Assembly (NCBI GenBank): GCA_021161885.1
Contig: JAGGZS010000272.1
Coordinates: 1 to 7,437, forward strand
DNA length: 7,437 bases
Direction: 5' to 3'
From: a bacterium
GTDB lineage: Bacteria > Auribacterota > Auribacteria > Auribacterales > Auribacteraceae
Of the stretch, positions 1-6,182 are shown in pieces. Position 1 is the first letter of the stretch. The number at the start of each line of letters is the position of its first letter. Below the pieces are notes generated by a model, which had not been told where the DNA came from, did no database searches, and saw only the letters and a list, made by a program, of their open reading frames with translations. A program made the position numbers and the translations under genes.

Positions 1-1
1 A

Positions 2-2131
2 ATATTTATTTTTTTATTTTTATATTTCTGTTCCAAAATCAAGATAAACGACGCATCCAAAGCAACAGGCGTTACAAGAATTCTCTCTTCCCTGCCCGAG
101 GACATAATATCTTTCGATTTTTATAGAGGTTTGCAAGGATGGCGGCTTTTATATTCTCCGGAAACATCAAATACCGAAAGTATACTGAAATTCAAATCTA
201 TTCCCAATAAAACAATTTTAAAAAAACAGTTTTCAAAGCACATAAACTTTGATTTTTTGGAAATTCGTCTTATGGTAACAAATGGAAAATATTTTTATAT
301 TAATTTAACCGCGAACGGCAAAAAAAAATATTCCATAAAAGTTAAGCACGATAAAACCGGAAAAACGCTAAGCTATGAAATACCGATAAAACAATTCAAA
401 AATATTACTGCCGTAGAAATAAATTTTTCAGATAAATTATGTTCAGTAACCGTAGATTATATCAAACTATCCAGCCAGCGGACAAAATCAGATATCAACA
501 GCGACATCCGCGATTCAATAAGAGTTTACCCGCCTTACAGGTTTAGCATAGCCGTTAATCTGCCTAAAGCGCCTTATCTTTATTTTGATTACGCAATAAG
601 GAATTCCGCTTGGGATAAATCAGGGCAAGGCGTTCTTTTTAGAATATTTGCTGAGCATAATAACAAACGAATTATGCTTTTTGAAGATTTCTTAGACCCG
701 CAATACAAAAAAAATGAACGTCGATGGTTTGATAAAGTTATAAACCTTAAAAAATTCGCCAAAAAAAACATAACTTTATCTTTTGAAACATCCGCCGATA
801 AACAGGCCGAAAATTTTGCATTAAGCGATTACGCTGTTTTCTCAAATCCAGTAATTTTCTCATCAAAAAACAAAAAGCCGAACATTATTCTTATCGGCAT
901 CGATACTCTAAGGGCTGACCATCTTGGATGTTACGGTTATTTGCGCCGCACATCGCCGACAATAGACAGCATCGCGAAAAACGGTGTTTTATTCGAACAA
1001 GTTATATGCCAATCCTCATGGACATTGCCTTCGTTTACCTCTATTTTTACGGGGCTGTATCCGTTTAACCATAATGTTGAGCGGCAATCTGATATTATCA
1101 ACGAAAAAATCCCTACGTTACAGAAAACTTTAAGTTCACTCGGTTACTTTACCGCGGCTTATACAAACGGAGGGGATATTTCAAAACGGCTCGGATGGGA
1201 TAGAGGGTTCGATGTGTTTATACAGAATAACCATCACGGTGAAGATACCAACTCGTTCAGTTTTAAAGATTACAAAAAACAGTTATTTGATTTTTTATCT
1301 CAAAAAAAGTTACCGCCCTTTTTCCTGTTTATCCATACATACGACTGCCATGCCTATTACGATTGCGCCCCCAATATATATAAACAAATGTTTACAAACA
1401 TTAACTACAAAGATATACATAACCTTAAAAAACAGCGGTTCTCCGATTCTTTCCTTAAAAAAAATGCAGATACAATTACAAAAGAAGATACAAACCATAT
1501 TATTGGATTATATGACAGCGAAATACGCTATATAGACAGTTTGTTAAAGGAAATGATCAATTTACTGAAAAAACAAAATTTACTGAAAAATACTTTTATA
1601 ATTATTACATCCGATCACGGTGAAGAATTTAAAGACCACAACAGTTTCGGGCATAACCATAGCCTGTATAACGAGTTAGTTCACGTGCCTTTGATAATTC
1701 AAGGCCCGGGCATCCCAAAAAATATCCGCATAGACACCAAGGTTAGATCAATTGATATTTTTCCTACTGTTTTTGATATGCTCGGAATTAAAAATAAAAT
1801 AAATTCTTTACATATCGACGGGTTATCGCTTATGCCTCTTATAAAGGGTGATGGACAGATGAATTATCTTCCGTGCATCAGCAAAGACTGGAATAAATTT
1901 TCTATACGAACAGACAAATGGACACAAATTACCACAAAAAAGTCTTCAGAATTATTCAATTCCATTGACGACCCTAAGGAACAAAAAAATATAATTGACA
2001 AAAATAAAAATATTGCGCGGAATCTTCAAAGAAAATATTTTGAAATCAAAAAAAGTTCCTCAGAATTTCATACTGCAAATAGTTCTTCAAAAGCCGTTAT
2101 TAATAAAAAAGTACGGCGGGAACTTGAGTAG
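2..2131 (+). CDS. Sulfatase / alkaline-phosphatase-superfamily enzyme with a Thr at the nucleophile position, 5' partial
   Basis: Extracytoplasmic sulfatase-fold hydrolase or transferase; substrate unknown. The frame is open from base 2, with no ATG/GTG/TTG before the TTG at 131, so that TTG is not the true start. The first visible codons give a hydrophobic run (IFIFLFLYFC), probably the end of a signal peptide or anchor; LYFC is not a canonical lipobox. Numbering from the 131 codon: about 1-245 is a beta-rich region that looks like two sandwich-type modules; the catalytic domain begins at 251 with NIILIGIDTLRADHLG (D258, metal ligand); the active-site segment is SSWTLPSFTSIFTG (295-308); SDHGEE (494-499) supplies D495/H496; GHNHSLYNE lies near 507; the C-terminus has the sulfatase-like ELFNSIDDPKEQ. 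Aligned with the C/S-x-P-x-R sulfatase signature, T298 replaces Cys/Ser and F302 replaces Arg, so formylglycine chemistry is unlikely. Thr is the nucleophile in LtaS and phosphoethanolamine transferases, which makes phospho-transfer or hydrolysis a real alternative. Fold is secure, activity is not. Confidence 0.88.
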   Translation: MFIFLFLYFCSKIKINDASKATGVTRILSSLPEDIISFDFYRGLQGWRLLYSPETSNTESILKFKSIPNKTILKKQFSKHINFDFLEIRLMVTNGKYFYINLTANGKKKYSIKVKHDKTGKTLSYEIPIKQFKNITAVEINFSDKLCSVTVDYIKLSSQRTKSDINSDIRDSIRVYPPYRFSIAVNLPKAPYLYFDYAIRNSAWDKSGQGVLFRIFAEHNNKRIMLFEDFLDPQYKKNERRWFDKVINLKKFAKKNITLSFETSADKQAENFALSDYAVFSNPVIFSSKNKKPNIILIGIDTLRADHLGCYGYLRRTSPTIDSIAKNGVLFEQVICQSSWTLPSFTSIFTGLYPFNHNVERQSDIINEKIPTLQKTLSSLGYFTAAYTNGGDISKRLGWDRGFDVFIQNNHHGEDTNSFSFKDYKKQLFDFLSQKKLPPFFLFIHTYDCHAYYDCAPNIYKQMFTNINYKDIHNLKKQRFSDSFLKKNADTITKEDTNHIIGLYDSEIRYIDSLLKEMINLLKKQNLLKNTFIIITSDHGEEFKDHNSFGHNHSLYNELVHVPLIIQGPGIPKNIRIDTKVRSIDIFPTVFDMLGIKNKINSLHIDGLSLMPLIKGDGQMNYLPCISKDWNKFSIRTDKWTQITTKKSSELFNSIDDPKEQKNIIDKNKNIARNLQRKYFEIKKSSSEFHTANSSSKAVINKKVRRELE

Positions 2132-2175
2132 TTTACTCCTTTTATTTTTTCTCAGGACACAAGAATTCAATCTCG

Positions 2176-2181
2176 TATAAT
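2176..2181 (+). promoter_or_regulatory. Possible -10 box upstream of the HAMP gene
   Basis: A perfect TATAAT lies in the 181-bp gap between the sulfatase-like gene and the HAMP gene. I find no convincing -35 at 16-18 bp spacing, and the region is so AT-rich that chance is plausible. If real, it gives the HAMP/pilin-FecR pair its own promoter with a leader of about 125 nt. No clear terminator follows the sulfatase-like gene, so read-through is also possible. Confidence 0.22.
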
Positions 2182-2312
2182 TTTTTCTTAATCAGGTATA
2201 CTTATTGCTTAATAAAGTACTTTCAATTTTTACGCGAATTGTTAAAAAAGTTTATTCAGTCAAAAAATTTTAATAGCTGAAAATAAAAAGCAAAATCGAC
2301 AATGGAGGAAAA

Positions 2313-2900
2313 ATGACTACAAAACGCCCATCTTTTTTCAGACGCAAATATATAGTGAACAGAAGGTTGCAATTCAGGATAGCCTTAATTATGATTTTGG
2401 AAGTAGCCCTTATCTCAATAGCTATGAGTACTATAATCATATGCCTAAACGATTATTACCAAGACTTAATAAACTATTTTCTTGAAGGATCGGAAAACCA
2501 GATTTCGTTGACGGACATCAATAAACCTGTGTGGTTTTTTATGACAGGCAGTGTTGTTTTTAGCAGTATAGTATTCGCGATTGTGGGAATTTTCTTAAGC
2601 CACAAAATAGCCGGTCCTTTATTCAGGCTTAAAAAGCATATGCTTGAGTTGAGTAAAGGAGTGTACACCGGCAAAATAAAATTTCGTAAAGGCGATCAGT
2701 TACATGATATGGCGGATACTTATAATGAAATGTTCGATTCACTCATTGAACAAAATAATATAAATAAATCAAATATTGATGAAATCGACCAAATCATATC
2801 CGATTTAACAAAATCTTTATCAGACAACAAAAAATCGATTGATAATAAAGCGGTAACAAATAGATTAAATGATATATCAAAATTAGTAAAAACTTTATAA
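2313..2900 (+). CDS. Two-helix membrane protein with a HAMP domain and no output domain
   Basis: 195-residue inner-membrane protein. A basic N-terminus (residues 9-22, FFRRKYIVNRRLQFR) is followed by a first membrane helix (about 22-44), a short extracytoplasmic loop (about 45-73), a second helix (about 74-95) and a HAMP domain (about 96-147) with the conserved Gly-Pro (GPLFRLKKHMLEL, P102) and the second helix ending DTYNEMFDSL. The last 45 residues are a charged helical tail. HAMP domains relay conformational signals between membrane sensors and cytoplasmic kinase, cyclase or chemoreceptor modules; none is present here and the stop is clean, so the protein is either a stand-alone adaptor or works through a partner. 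The start is supported by GGAGG at 2304-2308, four bases before the ATG. The next gene begins 30 bp downstream, which suggests cotranscription with the pilin/FecR chimera. HAMP call is solid; role unknown. Confidence 0.82.
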   Translation: MTTKRPSFFRRKYIVNRRLQFRIALIMILEVALISIAMSTIIICLNDYYQDLINYFLEGSENQISLTDINKPVWFFMTGSVVFSSIVFAIVGIFLSHKIAGPLFRLKKHMLELSKGVYTGKIKFRKGDQLHDMADTYNEMFDSLIEQNNINKSNIDEIDQIISDLTKSLSDNKKSIDNKAVTNRLNDISKLVKTL

Positions 2901-2930
2901 AATGTTAGTTTCTAACCGGAGTTTGTTATT

Positions 2931-4625
2931 ATGAAAAAAAAACAACGTTGTAAAGGATTATCATTGATTGAACTCCTTATTGTCATGTCTGTGCTGGCAA
3001 TCGTGATGAGCCTTATTATTGTATCTGCCCGTGAACTAAAATATCACGCTAACCTTACATTCTGTACAAATAATATGCGCCAAATATCAATAGCTATGGT
3101 TGCATACTACAACGACCATAACGATTATCCAAGCGGGCTGCCTTACGATACCTTGCAGCATCAATTAAGCAGATACATATCTAACAGCAAAGTATTTATT
3201 TGTCCCCAAGACGATAACGAAACAGTCGACAGTTACAGCCAGTTTTACGTTTATCCGGGACAAGATTTCGGTTCAAGCAAATATATACTCGGCTGTCCAA
3301 GGCATAAACGCGGCACAATGACATCTAACATTTTTTCGCTGCAGTCTGCTCAAACAAGTAAGGTCGCTAAAGTTACGGCTGACGGACAGGATATTTCCCC
3401 GGGAACTGCACATTCCGGAACAATGGAACTTGAAGACGGAACTGTCATAAACTCTGACGATATTGAAATGCAGCTTGTCCAATCGTTCAATATGAACAAC
3501 GGCACGCTGTATACCATAATTCGAGTCCCTGACGGCGATACCGGCTCTATCTCGGTTGACGCCGCCAAAGGCACTAATCTTGAAATAGTTACCCCGTCAT
3601 TAATAGCGGCGGTCCGTGGTACACATTTTACTATTGAGATAGGGGTTGACGGCGATTTTGCCGCCTCTACCATATCTGTTACCGAAGGTGTGGTTGAAGT
3701 GCAGCCCATAAGAGGACTGCGTAACGAAAACGGCAAAATAGTAGCCGCGGGACGAAAAACAATGAAATTAACGGAAGGTAATTCCGCTGAAATTCTAAAT
3801 AAACCGCCAATGCTTAAACAGAAAGTCATTGATACACGTGTAGAAAAATTGCACAAAAAAATTCTTAGAGGCAAGAAAGAAGGCGAAAATATGGAACAAG
3901 ATATAGCCCTCTACGAATGGCTGTCTAAATTCAGCATTAATAATTTAGGCTCTTTTATGCCGGCACAGACGCCTTATGATTACCCATCGAGTTATTCAAC
4001 AGCAAAAAAAGCGCGCCATGCTAAAAAAGACGCTAATAATGCTTATGATAACGCAAAAATAAATAAAAATATGACAAAAAGATGTGCGAAAGAAGCTGAA
4101 ACATCGGCTAAAAAAGCTGAAGAAGCTGCTTTAATAGCTCAAAGAAAAGCGGCTAAAGTTCTTGAGGAAATATCCAATAACAATATCAATAAGGCTATTG
4201 ATGAAGCTCAGAAAACCATTTTGCAAGCAGATAAATCAGCCGAACAGGCGGATGAAGCCCAGCTTTTTCTGGATAAAGCATTACAAGCTCAAAACTTAGC
4301 ATTACAAGCAAAAGAGGATGCCGAATTTTTTGCAAGTATTGCCTCTACCGCCGCGGTAAGCGCAACTGAAATAGCCGAAAATGACGATTCTCAAGCCAAG
4401 GCTGCGGCAAAAACCGTAAAAAACGCGCAAAAAGCCGCGCATCAGGCACAACGAGCGCTTGCGGAATATAACCGCACAGCCCATGAAGTTGAAAGAGCAA
4501 CTATCGCCGCTGATTTAGCAAGAGAAAAAGCAAACCTTGCCGAGATGTTTGCCAACAACGCCAGAGACGCTATATCCATATATAATGGCGATGATGGCGA
4601 TGATGGCGATGATGGCGATGATTAA
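2931..4625 (+). CDS. Pseudopilin-like N-terminus fused to a FecR-type domain, Ala-rich helices and a (GDD)4 tail
   Basis: 564 residues. Residues 1-30 form a class III signal: a basic leader, a predicted prepilin-peptidase cut at G9/L10, Glu at mature position 5 (E14) and a hydrophobic helix, as in type II secretion pseudopilins and type IV pilins; mature residue 1 is Leu rather than the usual Phe/Met. Residues about 40-130 look like a small pseudopilin ectodomain (CTNNMRQISIAMVAYYNDH, then CPQDD at 91 and GCPRH at 121). Residues about 145-285 resemble FecR: LEIVTPSLIAAVRGTHFTIE (218-236) followed by ISVTEGVVEV (248-257). Residues about 357-550 are Ala/Lys/Glu-rich, with Ala recurring every three or four positions as in helical stalks or coiled coils. 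The C-terminus is four Gly-Asp-Asp units. Ordinary pseudopilins have about 140-250 residues, so this is strongly extended. GGAG at 2918-2921 supports the start. Expected location is the inner membrane with the remainder in the periplasm or on the surface. Domain order is seen; function is unknown. Confidence 0.85.
   Translation: MKKKQRCKGLSLIELLIVMSVLAIVMSLIIVSARELKYHANLTFCTNNMRQISIAMVAYYNDHNDYPSGLPYDTLQHQLSRYISNSKVFICPQDDNETVDSYSQFYVYPGQDFGSSKYILGCPRHKRGTMTSNIFSLQSAQTSKVAKVTADGQDISPGTAHSGTMELEDGTVINSDDIEMQLVQSFNMNNGTLYTIIRVPDGDTGSISVDAAKGTNLEIVTPSLIAAVRGTHFTIEIGVDGDFAASTISVTEGVVEVQPIRGLRNENGKIVAAGRKTMKLTEGNSAEILNKPPMLKQKVIDTRVEKLHKKILRGKKEGENMEQDIALYEWLSKFSINNLGSFMPAQTPYDYPSSYSTAKKARHAKKDANNAYDNAKINKNMTKRCAKEAETSAKKAEEAALIAQRKAAKVLEEISNNNINKAIDEAQKTILQADKSAEQADEAQLFLDKALQAQNLALQAKEDAEFFASIASTAAVSATEIAENDDSQAKAAAKTVKNAQKAAHQAQRALAEYNRTAHEVERATIAADLAREKANLAEMFANNARDAISIYNGDDGDDGDDGDD
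4587..4622 (+). repeat. 9-bp tandem repeat, four copies, encoding (Gly-Asp-Asp)4
   Basis: GGCGATGAT is repeated four times without a mismatch at the extreme 3' end of the pilin/FecR chimera, directly before its TAA stop. Each unit is three codons, so copy-number change by slippage would stay in frame and alter only the length of the acidic tail. Identical codons in every unit suggest recent expansion, since selection on protein alone would tolerate GAC for GAT or other Gly codons. Confidence 0.95.
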
Positions 4626-4627
4626 TC

Positions 4628-4648
4628 ACATAGATTAATTCTATATGT
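4628..4648. terminator. Weak AT-rich hairpin between convergent genes
   Basis: ACATAGA and TCTATATGT flank a TTAAT loop and pair except for a two-base bulge. It occupies the gap between the chimera's stop and the decarboxylase's stop, and overlaps the last codons of the decarboxylase on the other strand. Position fits a shared bidirectional terminator, but the stem has almost no GC and there is no clean T-tract, so the call is weak. Confidence 0.25.
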
Positions 4649-5771
4649 AATATTCTTTCAACGGTTTAAATCCGTTAAAATTTATGCTTGAATAGGTGTT
4701 TGTATAGGCTCCTGCCGACAACACACACACTTTATCGCCAATTTTTATGGACAAAGGTAATTTGAGGTTTTTATCGTATAACACATCATCCCCGTCGCAG
4801 GTAGGACCGGCTAAGATGACATCTCCGGCAGGATTATTATCGGGATAATCGGTTTTAATCGGATACCGGGTTATGCCCGCTTCATGAAGCCCGTTAAATT
4901 TTCCGGCATCAAGATAAATCCATCGTATGCCTTTTTTGTGTAAATCATTTCTTACGAGCAGCACTTCGCTGACTATAACGCCTGCTTCAGCAACTATGTA
5001 TCTGCCGGGCTCTATGATTATTTTGGGCAGACCATTAACGCCGAACAGATCGATCAGGGATTTTTTTATAGTTTCCGTATGATCTTTTAAAGGAAGTATT
5101 TTTTCGCTATACTGAGCCGGAAAGCCTCCGCCGATATTAATGCAGGAGACGTTTATGTTTTTTGATAAAAGTTTTTTGATAATTTCAGATGTTTTACTAA
5201 GCGCGTAACGCCAAGCCGCGGAATTAGTCTGCTGGGACCCTACGTGGAACGAAACTCCATACGGGATTAATCCGTTGGTTTGTGCCTGCTTAAGCAATGA
5301 CACCGCTTGCCGTTCATCACACCCGAATTTTCGGGATAAACTCCATTGAGCGCCTTGATTGCTTGTTGTTATCCGGCAGAACACATTACAGCCGGGCGCA
5401 GAGCGCGTTATTTTATCCAGTTCCTTATCTGTATCGAATGTATAATATTTAACTCCAAGGCGAAAAGCATCTTTGATATGATTTTCTTTTTTTATGGTAT
5501 TGCCGAAAATTATTTTTTCCGGCTTAACTCCGAGTTCAAGACAATTTTTTATTTCATTTATTGAAGCGGTATCAAAAGATGATCCAAGACTGTTTAACAG
5601 CTTTATTACCTGTGGAGCGGGATTAGCCTTGATCGAATAATAACAATCCGCAAAGGGCAGCTGAGCGGTCAAAATGTCATATTTTTTTTTCACCTCAGAT
5701 AAATCAACGATAAGATATGGTGTTTTCGGCGATCGGCTTTTTATAAAATCTTTTATCTTAGATGTAAACAT
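4641..5771 (-). CDS. Fold-III PLP-dependent ornithine (or lysine/ornithine) decarboxylase
   Basis: Cytosolic enzyme expected to decarboxylate ornithine to putrescine, and possibly lysine to cadaverine, feeding polyamine synthesis. 376 residues, full length for the bacterial alanine-racemase-fold decarboxylases. Visible motifs: YYSIKANP with the PLP Schiff-base lysine K48; FDTAS (66-70); SFHVGSQ with H176 stacking on PLP; GGGFP (214-218) for phosphate binding; EPGRY (254-258); YLDAGKFNGL (286-295); GPTCDGDD (322-329) with C325/D326, the Cys-Asp pair that enters the partner subunit's active site in ornithine decarboxylase homodimers; and GAYTNTYSSINFNGF (354-368). GPTCD and LDAGKFNGL favour ornithine/lysine decarboxylase over diaminopimelate or carboxynorspermidine decarboxylase. 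AAGGA (minus strand, 5784-5788) lies 12 bp before the ATG, a slightly long spacing. The gene is convergent with the chimera and divergent from the glycosyltransferase, so it is probably transcribed alone. Ornithine versus lysine preference cannot be read from the sequence. Confidence 0.9.
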   Translation of the reverse strand: MFTSKIKDFIKSRSPKTPYLIVDLSEVKKKYDILTAQLPFADCYYSIKANPAPQVIKLLNSLGSSFDTASINEIKNCLELGVKPEKIIFGNTIKKENHIKDAFRLGVKYYTFDTDKELDKITRSAPGCNVFCRITTSNQGAQWSLSRKFGCDERQAVSLLKQAQTNGLIPYGVSFHVGSQQTNSAAWRYALSKTSEIIKKLLSKNINVSCINIGGGFPAQYSEKILPLKDHTETIKKSLIDLFGVNGLPKIIIEPGRYIVAEAGVIVSEVLLVRNDLHKKGIRWIYLDAGKFNGLHEAGITRYPIKTDYPDNNPAGDVILAGPTCDGDDVLYDKNLKLPLSIKIGDKVCVLSAGAYTNTYSSINFNGFKPLKEYYI

Positions 5772-5792
5772 TATCTGAATTTTTCCTTACCA

Positions 5793-5876
5793 GTCATTCT
5801 GAGCAGCGAAGCACTGAAGTATCTCATAGCAAAGAACATAATCTTTGTTGAAATTCTTCAGTTCGTTTAGAATGGC
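5793..5876. repeat. 84-bp imperfect inverted repeat of the GTCATTCTGAGC type
   Basis: The left arm begins GTCATTCTGAGC and continues through GAAGCACTGAAG; the right arm reads AATTCTTCAGTTCG and ends TTTAGAATGGC, whose reverse complement starts GCCATTCTAAACGAACTGAAG. The arms match with several mismatches and about seven extra bases on the left. The centre holds its own small hairpin, CAAAGA (5830-5835) with TCTTTG (5842-5847). GTCATTCTGAGC-like palindromes are known to me as dispersed intergenic repeats in many bacterial genomes; here it sits just upstream of the decarboxylase start. The mismatches suggest an old, decaying copy. Confidence 0.7.
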
Positions 5877-5909
5877 TAATTTTATGTTTTCCTGACAGTA
5901 GCATAAAAA

Positions 5910-5950
5910 AAATAAACAGGCAATATAAGATACATTAGGAGTGTTTATTT
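5910..5950. repeat. 9-bp inverted repeat with 23-bp spacer
   Basis: AAATAAACA (5910-5918) and TGTTTATTT (5942-5950) are exact inverted copies. The site is upstream of the decarboxylase on the minus strand and could be an operator or a weak stem, but the arms are nearly pure A/T and may be chance. Confidence 0.3.
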
Positions 5951-6015
5951 AGGTTTAAAGAAAATACTCTTTACAAGATTATTAAATTGCTTTACTTTTT
6001 AATCCAGCGGGAATT

Positions 6016-6130
6016 CCCCGTCCGTGAGGTCGGGGATGAGAGCAAGTTCCAGTAGTTTTTCATATGATATGAAAAACAGGCTGGACAACTGAAAGTTGAA
6101 ACAGAAGATACCCCGTCCGTAAGGGCGGGG
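6016..6130 (+). ncRNA. Hairpin block bounded by two GNRA-capped GC stems: IS200/IS605-end or omega-RNA-like remnant
   Basis: Two near-identical GC hairpins bracket the block: CCCCGTCC-GTGA-GGTCGGGG (6016-6035) and CCCCGTCC-GTAA-GGGCGGGG (6111-6130). Both loops are GNRA tetraloops; the single difference in the stem replaces a T-T mismatch with a G-T wobble, so pairing makes best sense as plus-strand RNA. Between them lie a long hairpin (6048-6085: TCCAG with CTGGA, internal loop, then a 10-bp perfect stem) and a small one (CAACT-GAA-AGTTG, 6086-6098), followed by the linker AAACAGAAGATA. From memory, a GC hairpin ending in GGGGAG after a GTTGAAACAGAAG-like stretch resembles the right end of IS200/IS605 (TnpB-type) elements, where the omega-RNA scaffold ends and the guide begins. 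No tnpA or tnpB is present. Alternatives: a MITE-like non-autonomous element or an unrelated structured RNA. The structure is seen; the family assignment is inference. Confidence 0.45.
6056..6076. repeat. 21-bp perfect AT palindrome inside the hairpin block
   Basis: Arms TTTTTCATAT and ATATGAAAAA are exact inverted copies around one central G. The flanking TCCAG (6048-6052) and CTGGA (6081-6085) pair outside a small asymmetric internal loop (TAG against CAGG), so the palindrome forms the tip of a longer stem. Confidence 0.85.
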
Positions 6131-6142
6131 AGATTCATTTAA

Positions 6143-6148
6143 TATAAT
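6143..6148 (+). promoter_or_regulatory. Possible -10 box for the glycosyltransferase gene
   Basis: TATAAT lies 34 bp before the glycosyltransferase ATG. The matching -35 position falls inside the second GC hairpin (around 6120-6125) and shows no consensus. The ribosome site of the gene is also weak: only CGGA at 6173-6176 followed by a run of T before the ATG. Confidence 0.28.
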
Positions 6149-6182
6149 TTTTCAAATTTTACTATTTTTAATCGGATTTTTT

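Noticed and set aside
26..31. Cys after the hydrophobic run of the sulfatase-like protein as a lipoprotein site
   Set aside because: The residues before it (LYF) do not fit the lipobox, which needs a small residue directly before Cys.
1212..1535. 107-codon open frame inside the sulfatase-like gene
   Set aside because: It lies wholly within the catalytic domain in another frame; the main frame carries the conserved motifs on both sides.
3350..3874. 174-codon minus-strand frame opposite the pilin/FecR gene
   Set aside because: Antisense shadow: no start context or recognisable motif, and the plus frame encodes the FecR-like block here.
4071..4580. Ala/Lys-rich region of the chimera as a histone-like or nucleic-acid-binding protein
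   Set aside because: It lies behind a pilin-type membrane signal and so is expected outside the cytoplasm; it also has many Glu/Asp residues, fitting a helical stalk better.
6016..6130. Reading the two GC hairpins as a CRISPR array or as intrinsic terminators
   Set aside because: There are only two copies, the intervening part is itself folded, and no T-tract follows either stem on either strand.
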